Program-made: the position numbers and the translations under genes | Part shown: positions 18,019-25,812 of the stretch, in pieces | Position numbering within the stretch: the stretch's first letter is position 1 | How the letters are laid out: each line of letters begins with the position of its first letter | NCBI GenBank assembly: GCA_003565775.1 | Contig: PXAT01000127.1 | Location: 1 to 64,000 of the forward strand | DNA from: Ectothiorhodospiraceae bacterium | GTDB lineage: Bacteria > Pseudomonadota > Gammaproteobacteria > Nitrococcales > Aquisalimonadaceae | Direction: 5' to 3' | Length of the DNA: 64,000 nucleotides | The notes under the pieces: generated by a model | The model's database searches: none | Told to the model about the DNA's origin: nothing | Seen by the model: the letters and a program-made list of their open reading frames with translations, nothing else

Positions 18019-20079
18019 ATGCAAATCGACCCCGAAGACGACATCCTGCAGGACTTCCTGGTCGAATCCCGCGAGATCGTTGATGCCCTCGGCGAACAGC
18101 TGGTGGAGCTGGAACAGCGCGGTGATGACAGTGATCTGCTGAATTCCGTTTTCCGGGGCTTTCATACCATCAAGGGCGGCGCCGGCTTCCTCGGTCTCGA
18201 CCCGCTGGTCTCGGTCTGTCACCGGACCGAAGATCTGTTCAACCTGCTACGCAACGGCGAACGTCAGGCAAATGGCGAACTCATGGACCAGGTGCTGCGC
18301 GCCCTGGATGTGGTCAATGCCCAGTTCGAGTCTCTGGAAGCCGGCCAACCGCCGCAGGAAGCTCCGGCCGAACTGCTGACGGCGCTGGAAGCCCTGATCG
18401 ATCACGGCACGGTCGGCACTGCTGCGTCCACTGGCAAGGACACACCGGAACCCACCGCCGATGACGTGGACCAGGCGTTCGATGCCATGGTCATGGCCCT
18501 GTCCGACGAACCGGATCCGACGGGCGCGAGCGAAAGTCCGGCGGCCGCCGCGAGTGACGACATCACCGACGAGGAATTCGAAGCGCTGCTGGATCAACTG
18601 CACGGTGAAGGCAGTCATGCCGGCGTGCCGGCAGAGGCAGAACAGCCGCCCGTCGGGACGCCTGCCGAGGATGCAAAAACCGCGGACGACGACGCCATCA
18701 GCGAGGATGAATTCGAGGCTCTGCTCGATGAACTCCACGGCAAGGGTCAGCATGCCGGCGTTCCGGACGGGGAGGAGGCGCCGGCCGCGCCTGCGCTGGC
18801 ACCGAGGGCGCCGGACCGGGTGCCGACGGCGAGCATGCCGGCCAGGGCAACTGTCGACGCGCCCGCCGGCAGCGCAGCACCGGCTGCAGCGGTGCGCGGC
18901 GAGACGTCTGTCCGGGTGGATACCGCGCGTCTGGATGACATCATGAATCTGGTCGGTGAGCTGGTTCTGGTGCGTAACCGGATCACGACGCTGTGTGGCG
19001 ATGTCGGACAGGAAGCGGTGAACCAGGCGGTGGCCGATCTGGAACTGGTCACCTCGGATCTGCAGTCGGCGGTGATGAAGACCCGCATGCAGCCGATCAA
19101 GAAGGTCTACGGTCGATTCCCCCGTCTCGTGCGTGACCTGGCGCGTGACCTGGGCAAGGAAATCCGGCTCGACATGCGCGGCGAAGACACCGATCTGGAC
19201 AAGAACCTAGTCGAGGCCATCTCCGACCCGCTGATCCACCTGGTGCGCAACTCCTGTGATCACGGCATCGAGACACCGGAGGTGCGCGAGGCGGCCGGCA
19301 AGCCCCGGCAGGGTACCTTGCTGCTGTCGGCGGAGCAGGAAGGCGACCATATCCTGCTGGTCATCGCCGATGACGGGGCCGGCATCGATCCGAAGGCCCT
19401 GCGGGAGAAGGCGGTTGCCAAGGGGCTGATCGATGCCGAGAGCGCGGAGAGGCTGAGCGACAAGGAATCCTTCGACCTGATTTTCCTGCCCGGCTTCTCC
19501 ACCAAGGAACAGATTTCCGACGTGTCCGGCCGGGGCGTGGGCATGGACGTGGTCAAGACCCGTATCGCCCAGCTCAACGGCACCATCGATATCGATTCGG
19601 CACCGGGTGCCGGCACCACTCTTCGGGTCACCGTTCCGCTGACGCTGGCGATCCTGCCGACGCTGATGGTGCGCATCAAGGGACGCAAGTTCGCGATGCC
19701 GATGGCCGTGGTGCGCGAGATCTTCAGTACCGATCTGCGCAAGACCAAGGTGGTCGACGGACGTCGCGTGGTGGTGGTCCGGAACAAGGCCATGCCGCTG
19801 TTTTTCCTCGAACGCTGGCTGGAGGGCATTCCCGGCCTGGATGGGGCATCGGAGACGGACGATACCGATCGACAGGTCGTGTCGGTGATGGTTGGCAATC
19901 AGGCCATCGGTCTGGTGGTGGATAACGTGCTAGGGCTGGAGGAAGTGGTCATCAAACCCCTGGGCACGCTGCTGCATGGTTTGTCCGGCTTGGTCGGATC
20001 CACCACGACCGGTGACGGCCGTATTGCCCTGATCATAGATATTCCAAGCCTTATCAATACTTACGGCGACACACTTTAG
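18019..20079 (+). CDS. cheA: CheA, chemotaxis histidine kinase (flagellar cluster)
   Basis: CheA phosphorylates CheY and CheB. The 686 residues comprise a P1 HPT domain with the phospho-His in FHTIKGGAGFLGL (about residue 51). An acidic Pro/Ala linker follows (105-295), then P3 dimerisation (VDTARLDDIMNLVGELVLV), the P4 ATPase (LVRNSCDHG N-box, DDGAGIDPK G1, GRGVGMDVV G2) and the P5 CheW-like domain. No classical P2 was recognised. The linker has two copies of DEFEALLDxLHGxGxHAGVP (about residues 184-203 and 229-247). These may be docking motifs for ParP, as proposed for the LID region of Vibrio CheA. Confidence 0.97.
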   Translation: MQIDPEDDILQDFLVESREIVDALGEQLVELEQRGDDSDLLNSVFRGFHTIKGGAGFLGLDPLVSVCHRTEDLFNLLRNGERQANGELMDQVLRALDVVNAQFESLEAGQPPQEAPAELLTALEALIDHGTVGTAASTGKDTPEPTADDVDQAFDAMVMALSDEPDPTGASESPAAAASDDITDEEFEALLDQLHGEGSHAGVPAEAEQPPVGTPAEDAKTADDDAISEDEFEALLDELHGKGQHAGVPDGEEAPAAPALAPRAPDRVPTASMPARATVDAPAGSAAPAAAVRGETSVRVDTARLDDIMNLVGELVLVRNRITTLCGDVGQEAVNQAVADLELVTSDLQSAVMKTRMQPIKKVYGRFPRLVRDLARDLGKEIRLDMRGEDTDLDKNLVEAISDPLIHLVRNSCDHGIETPEVREAAGKPRQGTLLLSAEQEGDHILLVIADDGAGIDPKALREKAVAKGLIDAESAERLSDKESFDLIFLPGFSTKEQISDVSGRGVGMDVVKTRIAQLNGTIDIDSAPGAGTTLRVTVPLTLAILPTLMVRIKGRKFAMPMAVVREIFSTDLRKTKVVDGRRVVVVRNKAMPLFFLERWLEGIPGLDGASETDDTDRQVVSVMVGNQAIGLVVDNVLGLEEVVIKPLGTLLHGLSGLVGSTTTGDGRIALIIDIPSLINTYGDTL

Positions 20080-20151
20080 ATGTCACATCATGAGAATTGT
20101 CGGCCGCTTCGGTAACTGCGAAGCCTGGATCGGACATGAGGGAGCGGGTTT

Positions 20152-21201
20152 GTGCCGAAAGTCAGGGTACTGGTGGTCGATGATTCGGGCTTCTTTCGCC
20201 GGCGTATTCGGGAACTGCTGACCGCGGATCCCGACATCGAGGTGATCGGCGAGGCTGCCGACGGTCGCGAAGCGGTCTCCCAGGTGTGTGCCCTGCATCC
20301 CGACGTGGTGACGATGGACATCGAGATGCCGGTGCTGGACGGCATTTCCGCAGTGCGCGAGATCATGCGCCGGCAGCCGACGCCGGTCCTGATGTTCTCC
20401 TCCCTGACCGTGGAAGGCGCACGCGCCACCCTGGACGCCCTTGATGCCGGTGCCGTCGATTTCCTGCCCAAACGTTTTTCCGATCTGGCCAGTGACAGCA
20501 ACACGGCACAGCTGCGCCTGCAGCAACGCGTCAAGGGTGTCGCCCGTCCCGTCGGCAGTTCCCGGCGCGCGGCAGCCGACGTTGTCGAGGCCCCGCCGAT
20601 GCGCGGCACGGCCCGCGATGGGCGGCAGTTCCGGCCGCAGGCGGTAGTCATCGGCGCTTCCACCGGTGGCCCGGTCGCGTTGCAGAAGGTGCTCGCCGGA
20701 CTGCCGGCCGAGTTTCCCTATCCGGTGCTGCTGGTTCAGCACATGCCGGCAAATTTCACCAGTGCCTTCGCGCAACGGCTGGACGGCCTTTGTGCCCTGC
20801 GGGTCCGTGAGGCCGCGGACGGCGATGCGCTGGTCGCTGGCGAGGCGTTGCTCGCGCCAGGGGGCCAGCATATCGGCATGGTCTCTCGCGGCGACCGGCT
20901 GAGCGTCAAACTGCTGCCATCGAAACCCGGGCAGTTCTACAAACCCAGCGTCGACATCGCCCTCGCGTCGGCCGCGGATGCCTGCGCCGGCAAGGTTCTC
21001 GGCGTGGTGCTGACCGGTATGGGCTCCGACGGTGCCGAGGGTGCCCGCCGGTTGCGCCAGGGTGGCGGCATGGTATGGGCTCAGGATGAGGCAAGCTGTG
21101 TCATCTACGGCATGCCCCGCGCCGTGGTTCAGGCCGGGGCGGCGGACCGCGTCATTGCGCTGACCGATATCGGCGCGGCGCTGCAACGGCTCGGTCGTTG
21201 A
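20152..21201 (+). CDS. cheB: CheB, receptor methylesterase/response regulator (flagellar cluster)
   Basis: CheB removes methyl groups from receptor glutamates when phosphorylated by CheA. The 349 residues contain an N-terminal receiver (VLVVDDSGFFRRRI, Asp in VTMDIEMPVLDG), a linker, and the methylesterase domain with the catalytic triad in GASTGGP (Ser), QHMPANFT (His) and LTGMGSDGA (Asp). The start is GTG 20152 with GGGAG upstream. No cheR is present in this first cluster; it may lie elsewhere. Confidence 0.97.
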   Translation: MPKVRVLVVDDSGFFRRRIRELLTADPDIEVIGEAADGREAVSQVCALHPDVVTMDIEMPVLDGISAVREIMRRQPTPVLMFSSLTVEGARATLDALDAGAVDFLPKRFSDLASDSNTAQLRLQQRVKGVARPVGSSRRAAADVVEAPPMRGTARDGRQFRPQAVVIGASTGGPVALQKVLAGLPAEFPYPVLLVQHMPANFTSAFAQRLDGLCALRVREAADGDALVAGEALLAPGGQHIGMVSRGDRLSVKLLPSKPGQFYKPSVDIALASAADACAGKVLGVVLTGMGSDGAEGARRLRQGGGMVWAQDEASCVIYGMPRAVVQAGAADRVIALTDIGAALQRLGR

Positions 21202-21229
21202 CCGGCGTGGCGGGCGAGGAGGACCGAAC

Positions 21230-22021
21230 ATGAACGTCTGGGCAGTGGCGAATCAGAAGGGCGGGGTCGGCAAGACCACGACGGCCGTCAGCCTGGGTGG
21301 CCTTCTGGCCCGCCGCGGCGCGCGCGTGCTGCTGGTGGATCTCGACCCGCACGGTTCGCTGAGCAGTTATTTCGGCCACGACCCCGAGTTGCCGGACGGC
21401 AGCGTCTATGACCTGTTCATGGATGGGCCGTCGGAGGCCGGCAGTCGGCAACTGGTTTCAAAGACGGCGGTTGAAGGGTTGAGCCTGATTCCGGCCTGTA
21501 CCGCGATGGCAACGCTGGACCGGCAACTCGGCACCCGCCAGGGCAAGGGGCTGATCCTGCAGCGCGCGCTCAAGGGGCTGACTGCGGATTACGATCATGT
21601 GCTGCTGGATTGTCCGCCGATGCTGGGCGTACTGATGGTCAATGCCCTGGCAGCCTGCAATATGCTGCTGATCCCGGTGCAGACCGAGTACCTCGCCCTG
21701 CGCGGCCTCGAACGCATGCTGCGTACCGTGCAAATGGTGCTGCGATCCCGGCCGGGCGACTTGCCCTGTCATATCGTGCCGACCATGTTCGACCGCCGCA
21801 CCCGGGCCTGCCTGGATGCGCTGGAGGACCTTCGCAAACACCATGGCGAGTGCCTCTGGCCCGGCGAAATCCCGCTCGATACCCGGTTTCGCGAAGCCAG
21901 TAGACAGGGCCAGCCGCTGACCGTGGTGCATCCCTGGTCACGCGGCAGTCAGGCCTATCGGCAGTTGCTCGGTTATCTGCTGGAAGAGCATGAGGATGTC
22001 GCCCAGGGAGGAGGCGTCTGA
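21230..22021 (+). CDS. parC: ParC-type ParA ATPase of the flagellar chemotaxis cluster
   Basis: This is a ParA/Soj-family ATPase of 263 residues with the deviant Walker A KGGVGKTTTAVSLGG, Walker A' LLVDLDPHGSLSSYF and Walker B VLLDCPPMLG. In Vibrio and Pseudomonas the ParA gene between cheB and cheW (ParC) recruits chemosensory arrays to the old cell pole. Genomic position and overlap with the ParP-like gene (one base) support the same role here. No parB is adjacent, so plasmid or chromosome partition is unlikely. Confidence 0.9.
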   Translation: MNVWAVANQKGGVGKTTTAVSLGGLLARRGARVLLVDLDPHGSLSSYFGHDPELPDGSVYDLFMDGPSEAGSRQLVSKTAVEGLSLIPACTAMATLDRQLGTRQGKGLILQRALKGLTADYDHVLLDCPPMLGVLMVNALAACNMLLIPVQTEYLALRGLERMLRTVQMVLRSRPGDLPCHIVPTMFDRRTRACLDALEDLRKHHGECLWPGEIPLDTRFREASRQGQPLTVVHPWSRGSQAYRQLLGYLLEEHEDVAQGGGV

Positions 22022-22653
22022 TGGCCGCACATGATGATCACGGAGGGTCGGGCAACCGGGCCGCGCGTGCCGTGGAGGACTACCTCGCCGACCTGCTGGA
22101 CGAGGACGGTCTGGAGACCGACGATCAGGGCGATGCGGTGCCACAGGATGCTGATGGCGTGGCCGAAACCGAGGCGCTGTCGGCAGAGCCGGTTCTCCAT
22201 TGGCGTGATCGCGAGGCACCGTTCCGGGTCCAGCTGGTCGTGGTGGCGGGCCTGCAGCTGGCCGTGCCGATGCAGGAGATCGTCGACCAGCAGGTGCTGT
22301 CGACGGACAGACTGAAAACCGACCCGGACGCGCTGCCAGCCGGTCTTGGCACCCTGGCCACCGGCGCGGACACGCTGCGCGTACTCGATTTCGCCACCCT
22401 GATCCTGCCACCGGAGCAGCGGCAACGACGTGCTGCCAGTGCAGCGCCGGAAACGCTACTGGTACTGGCAGGCCAGCGCTGGGGGCTCGCCTGCCACGGT
22501 CTGTCCGAGCGGGTCGAGGTCGCGCCGGATCAGGTGCAATGGCGTGACGGCCAGGGCCAGCGGCCCTGGCTTGCCGGCATGCTGCCGATGCATCAGGCAG
22601 CACTGGTCGATCCCCAGGCTCTGGTCGCAGGGGCATTGCTCGAGCAGCCCTAA
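22021..22653 (+). CDS. parP: ParP-like CheW-domain protein
   Basis: The 210-residue product has an acidic N-terminal region containing ARAVEDYLADLLDEDG and a C-terminal CheW-like beta-barrel (from about residue 65, FRVQLVVVAGLQLAVPMQEI). In Vibrio, ParP is encoded next to ParC. Its C-terminal AIF domain binds CheA and receptor tips, while its N-terminus binds ParC. Position and architecture fit that role. The conserved NLRG of true CheW is lacking, which separates it from the authentic cheW downstream. Confidence 0.85.
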   Translation: MAAHDDHGGSGNRAARAVEDYLADLLDEDGLETDDQGDAVPQDADGVAETEALSAEPVLHWRDREAPFRVQLVVVAGLQLAVPMQEIVDQQVLSTDRLKTDPDALPAGLGTLATGADTLRVLDFATLILPPEQRQRRAASAAPETLLVLAGQRWGLACHGLSERVEVAPDQVQWRDGQGQRPWLAGMLPMHQAALVDPQALVAGALLEQP

Positions 22654-22654
22654 C

Positions 22655-22681
22655 TCAAGTCTGCAGCCCGCCTGCCGATAC
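22655..22681 (+). promoter_or_regulatory. Sigma-28 (FliA) promoter of cheW
   Basis: TCAAGTCT and GCCGATAC are separated by exactly 11 bases. This is a near-perfect match to the enteric/Pseudomonas FliA consensus (TAAAGTTT or TCAAG type, then GCCGATAA). It begins two bases after the parP stop and lies 82 bases upstream of the cheW ATG. It would make cheW and its downstream genes late flagellar genes. Confidence 0.85.
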
Positions 22682-22763
22682 CCCGTTCAATGCAGGTAAA
22701 GGTTCACGGGGCTTATCGCTCCGGCGACCGGATCGCCGCGATTCAGTGTGGAGACTTTTCGAG

Positions 22764-23240
22764 ATGGCCCAGCAGCAAGCGGTCGAGAATGTGGAAACCT
22801 CGCAATGGGTGACCTTCTCCCTGGCCGAGGAGACCTACGGCATCAACGTCATGCGCGTGCAGGAAGTCCTGCCGATGACCGAGATCGCGCCGGTGCCGGG
22901 GGCGCCGCCCTTTGTCCTCGGTATCATCAATCTGCGCGGCAACGTGGTGACAGTCATCGATACCCGAATGCAGTTCGGTCTCGACGAGCATCCGGCGGAT
23001 GATGTCAGCCGGATCGTGGTCATCGAGACCGGTGATCAGGTGGCGGGCATACTGGTCGACCGGGTTGCCGAGGTGGTCGATGTCAACGGTGCCGATGTGG
23101 ATACCGCCCCGAACGTGGGCAACCGCGATTCCGCCCGCTATATTGCAGGTGTGGTGAGTCGTGGCGAGGACATCCTCATTCTGGTGGATGTTGACCGCCT
23201 TCTCACCGAGGACGAATGGGGCAGCATGGCCGATCTCTGA
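22764..23240 (+). CDS. cheW: CheW, chemotaxis coupling protein (flagellar cluster)
   Basis: CheW links receptors to CheA. The 158 residues comprise one CheW domain with WVTFSLAEETYGINVMRVQE and the signature IINLRGNVVTVIDTRMQFG. I chose the ATG at 22764 (MAQQQAVENV), downstream of GGAGA. The gene has its own FliA promoter. Confidence 0.97.
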   Translation: MAQQQAVENVETSQWVTFSLAEETYGINVMRVQEVLPMTEIAPVPGAPPFVLGIINLRGNVVTVIDTRMQFGLDEHPADDVSRIVVIETGDQVAGILVDRVAEVVDVNGADVDTAPNVGNRDSARYIAGVVSRGEDILILVDVDRLLTEDEWGSMADL

Positions 23241-23269
23241 GTCCATCGGGCAGCAAGGGGGTAGGGGCC

Positions 23270-23446
23270 GTGAATGATGAAACCCGTATCACCGATATCC
23301 GCCCTTATCCCGGGATAGCACGACACAATCCCGACGAGGATCGACGGCGGCGCGAGGAGCGGGCCCGGCAACGGGTCCAGCAGGAGCGCAACAAGCGGCC
23401 GCGGGGTGGTGGCAGGGGCGGCGGCCTGGTCGACGAATTCGTCTGA
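23270..23446 (+). CDS. Small basic protein between cheW and the DUF2802 gene
   Basis: This is a 58-residue hypothetical protein starting at GTG, preceded by GGGGGTAGGGG. After a hydrophilic start (TRITDIRPYPGIARHNPDED) it becomes very Arg-rich (RRRREERARQR) and ends in a Gly/Arg stretch followed by GLVDEFV. It lies in line with cheW with 29 bases between them. I do not recognise a family. The basic coil and Gly/Arg tail could bind nucleic acid or an acidic partner, but this is speculation. Confidence 0.55.
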   Translation: MNDETRITDIRPYPGIARHNPDEDRRRREERARQRVQQERNKRPRGGGRGGGLVDEFV

Positions 23447-23542
23447 CGCCGGGCAGACCCGCAGAGACCGCCGCCGGTGCCCCGGCCGTGTCGATGAATG
23501 CTAATCTCCCCGGATCGACCATAACCAGACGCGTGCCTCCGC

Positions 23543-23935
23543 ATGTCCGAACTGATTGTCGTTTCCCTGATTCTGGGGCTGCTGGCCCTTGCCGTGGCCG
23601 GCTGGGCGCTGTTCCGTGTCGAAACCCGTATTCGTGGCCTGCAGCAGCTGGTCGAGGCACGGGAACGTGCCCAGAACCAGACCGACGGCCTGGTGAATGC
23701 GCTCAGTGATCGCCTGGAACTGGCGGAAGAGGAACTGGCCTCGCTGGCGCAGCAGGTGCGCCGCATCAAGGATCAACTGACCACGGTGAACATGCGGGAT
23801 ACCGGCGATGGCGCCTTTCAGCAGGCGATCAAGCTCGCCGCCCGCGGCGCCACCCGCAACGATCTCGTCAGCGCCTGCGGCCTCAGCCCGGTGGAGGCCG
23901 ACCTGGTCCTCCTCCTGCATCAAGGGAAAACCTGA
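23543..23935 (+). CDS. DUF2802 membrane protein of the chemotaxis operon
   Basis: This 130-residue protein has one N-terminal membrane helix (about residues 3-24), a coiled coil (30-80) and a C-terminal small helical region KLAARGATRNDLVSACGLSP resembling a DUF2802 helix-turn-helix-like end. Genes of this family commonly follow cheW in Pseudomonas-type flagellar clusters. The topology recalls SwrB of Bacillus, a flagellar-assembly factor. Function here is not established. Confidence 0.8.
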   Translation: MSELIVVSLILGLLALAVAGWALFRVETRIRGLQQLVEARERAQNQTDGLVNALSDRLELAEEELASLAQQVRRIKDQLTTVNMRDTGDGAFQQAIKLAARGATRNDLVSACGLSPVEADLVLLLHQGKT

Positions 23936-24230
23936 CTTTCTCTCACATCTTCTTGAAAACGGACTAATCACAAAGGACACGAAGTTGAAACCTACAGATT
24001 GGTTTGCCCTTTCTTCGTGTCCTTCGTGATCTTCGTGGTGAATGTCTCTATCTTACCGCGGCGCGAATTGATCCTGCTCGCAGACACTCGGCTTGATGCG
24101 TGTGGCTCACAGGGGTGACATGGCTCGGACACGGACCTGAACCCGGCTAGCACCACAGTCAGGTTGACCCCCGAGCCCAGGGGGTTGGTCTGTCCGGCCC
24201 CAAAATCATTCGGTCTTTCCCAGGCAGTGA
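23936..24230. other. Intergenic region between two convergent genes
   Basis: This 295-bp region contains the second TTCGTG-type repeat (23966-24043) and a GC-rich inverted repeat (near 24164-24190, ACCCCC...GGGGGTT). No gene is supported; a short frame at 23808-24029 arises from the repeat. Confidence 0.7.
23966..24043. repeat. TTCGTG-type intergenic inverted repeat, copy 2
   Basis: The left arm (23966-23986) has CACAAAGGACACGAAG and the right arm (24011-24043) has TTCTTCGTGTCCTTCGTGAT then CTTCGTGGTGAA. It is related to the copy at 9946-10038, especially CTTCGTGTCCTTCGTG. It lies just after the DUF2802 gene, in the gap between convergent genes. Confidence 0.8.
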
Positions 24231-24255
24231 TCAGTCCTGATCGGCATTGCCTGGG
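24219..24255 (-). terminator. Extended imperfect palindrome at the flhB-like 3' end
   Basis: CCCAGGCA and TGCCTGGG flank inner partners GTGATCAG and CTGATCGG, giving a long interrupted stem that overlaps the stop codon of the flhB-like gene. No good T-run follows on the minus strand, so intrinsic termination is only possible, not shown. Confidence 0.35.
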
Positions 24256-24545
24256 GCATCTGACTCTTCGTCGTCGGGTCGTTTGCCGCGCAGCAGATAG
24301 GCGAAGGCCAGTACTTCCGCCACCACCCGATACAGGTCTTCCGGGATTTCCTCGCCCAGGTCGAGCTTCGACAGCAGACGCGCCAGGTGACGGTCGCCGG
24401 TGGTCGGCACGTCATGGGCCTGGGCCAGGGCGACAATCGCCTCGGCGACTTCACCGATGCCTTTGGCGGTTACCCGTGGTGCGCCGTTGCCGTCGTATTC
24501 CAGGGCGATCGCCAGGAGCGGGTCGTGGATCTCAGGCTCGGACAT
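24231..24545 (-). CDS. FlhB C-terminal-domain homologue (FlhB2/YlqH-like)
   Basis: This 104-residue soluble protein aligns by eye to the part of FlhB just after the NPTH cleavage site. The gene has AIALEYDGNGAPRVTAKGIG where FlhB of this same window has AVALRYDGERMGAPRLIAKG, and both end in a VAxVLAxxYLL helix. It has no membrane helices and no NPTH. It overlaps the end of the FliK-like gene by 14 bases. Stand-alone FlhB C-domain proteins (YlqH/FhlB) paired with FliK-like genes are known in other bacteria. A role in export specificity is inferred. Confidence 0.88.
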   Translation of the reverse strand: MSEPEIHDPLLAIALEYDGNGAPRVTAKGIGEVAEAIVALAQAHDVPTTGDRHLARLLSKLDLGEEIPEDLYRVVAEVLAFAYLLRGKRPDDEESDAPGNADQD

Positions 24546-25698
24546 CGAACAGCTCTCCACTGCGACGGGGGCGGTCCGGCGGCGGTGGCGGCTTGCCGTG
24601 AACGCAGCGCATGCCGCCAATGTGCAGGTCTAGCGCCTGCAACCGTTCCGCGAGGGTCTGCAACTGCGCGTCCACCTCGTGGGCCGTGGCCTGACGCTCG
24701 GCCCACCAGTTGGTGGACACCGTCCGGCCGCGCAGAATGACGGTGCAGTGCAGTGGTCCCAGTTCCGCGTTGTCCAGTGTCAGCCGGACGGTCCAGCCGC
24801 GTTCCGCCTGTTCGTCTTCGGACTCGGGTTCCCGATCCAGCATCAGACGCAACAGATCGGTGCGATCGCCATCCCGTACCGGTACTTCGAAGACCCAGGG
24901 CATCTGACTGTCAGCCGCCAGCAGATTGACCTGACTGAGCTGCACACGCGCCAGCGCGCCATCAGTCTGGCGCGCAAGAAGAGCCAGCAGGGAGGTCGTT
25001 TCCAGCGACGGTGGTGTCGCCGGCTGGGGCGGGATCGGTTGGGTCATGCCACGCGGTCCCGGGGGCACCTGTTGCGCGCCCTCGGTCGAGCGCGGCCGAT
25101 CAGGCATCGCACGAAAAAGGTGGCGCAACAAATTGGCAAGCATGCCTTTCTGGTCTTCGGCCAGCGTCGCGGGTGCGGTTTGTTGCCGGACCACCTGCAG
25201 AAGCTTGTGCTCGAACAGAAGGCCGCTGTTGCGGATGACCTCGCGCAGGCGACCTTCCTGGCCGAGTTCGCTGACCGCCGGAGCCGCACGCAGAAGCGCC
25301 GTTGCCGCCTCGCGTACCGGTGCCGGCAGCTGCCGGTTGTCACTGGCCGAGACGAGGCTGGCAATCAGGTTGTTCGGCGGTGCCTGGCGCGGCAGCAGCG
25401 AGCGCTGGGCTTCATTCAGCAGGGCTGCCTGCCGGCCCCCCTCCGGCATCAGCCTGAGGGTGACCCGCGGATGCAGTGACGCGACTTCCAGACGCAGCAC
25501 CTGTCCCTCGGGTAACCGCTGGCTGGTGCCCGCCTCGATGGTCTGGCCGGCAATGCGCAGGACCGCCGATTCCGGCCCGCTGCTGCGCACCAGTGCGGTC
25601 AGCATCTGCCCCACCTGCCAGGCACGGGCATCGGCACTGGCCGGCAATGCCACGCGTACGGGCTGGCTGACGGTCTGACCGGGGGGGATCGCGTTCAT
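24532..25698 (-). CDS. Second FliK-like (hook-length control) protein
   Basis: The 388-residue protein starts at ATG with GGAG five bases before it. The long N-terminal region is Leu/Arg/Pro-rich. The C-terminal region (about 275-360) has LDNAELGPLHCTVILRGRTV, matching the FliK C-terminal core, and then a helical tail ending CVHGKPPPPPDRP. It pairs with the FlhB C-domain gene, so the two may form an alternative FliK-FlhB module. Unlike the true fliK it lies outside the main operon, on the other strand. Confidence 0.82.
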   Translation of the reverse strand: MNAIPPGQTVSQPVRVALPASADARAWQVGQMLTALVRSSGPESAVLRIAGQTIEAGTSQRLPEGQVLRLEVASLHPRVTLRLMPEGGRQAALLNEAQRSLLPRQAPPNNLIASLVSASDNRQLPAPVREAATALLRAAPAVSELGQEGRLREVIRNSGLLFEHKLLQVVRQQTAPATLAEDQKGMLANLLRHLFRAMPDRPRSTEGAQQVPPGPRGMTQPIPPQPATPPSLETTSLLALLARQTDGALARVQLSQVNLLAADSQMPWVFEVPVRDGDRTDLLRLMLDREPESEDEQAERGWTVRLTLDNAELGPLHCTVILRGRTVSTNWWAERQATAHEVDAQLQTLAERLQALDLHIGGMRCVHGKPPPPPDRPRRSGELFDVRA

Positions 25699-25758
25699 GG
25701 CGCTCCGACATGGTCGGCCGGGGAGTCCGCCCGACCGGTACAGGGGGAGACCCATGAT

Positions 25759-25812
25759 GACCGAAACCGGTCTCGGGCGCAGGCGTGCCAGTCAATCAGC
25801 GCTTCTTTATCG
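25759..25812. repeat. Dispersed ~55-bp repeat, copy B
   Basis: This is the second copy of the element at 10154-10208. ACCGGTCTCGGGCGCAGGCG is followed by TCAGCGCTTCTTTATCG. It reaches into the last codons of the aer-like gene. A near-palindrome CCGAAACCGGTCTCGG (one mismatched pair) lies at its left end. Confidence 0.75.

Noticed and set aside
23808-24029. 73-codon open frame at the end of the DUF2802 gene
   Set aside because: It is in another frame of a supported gene and then runs through the repeat at 23966-24043.
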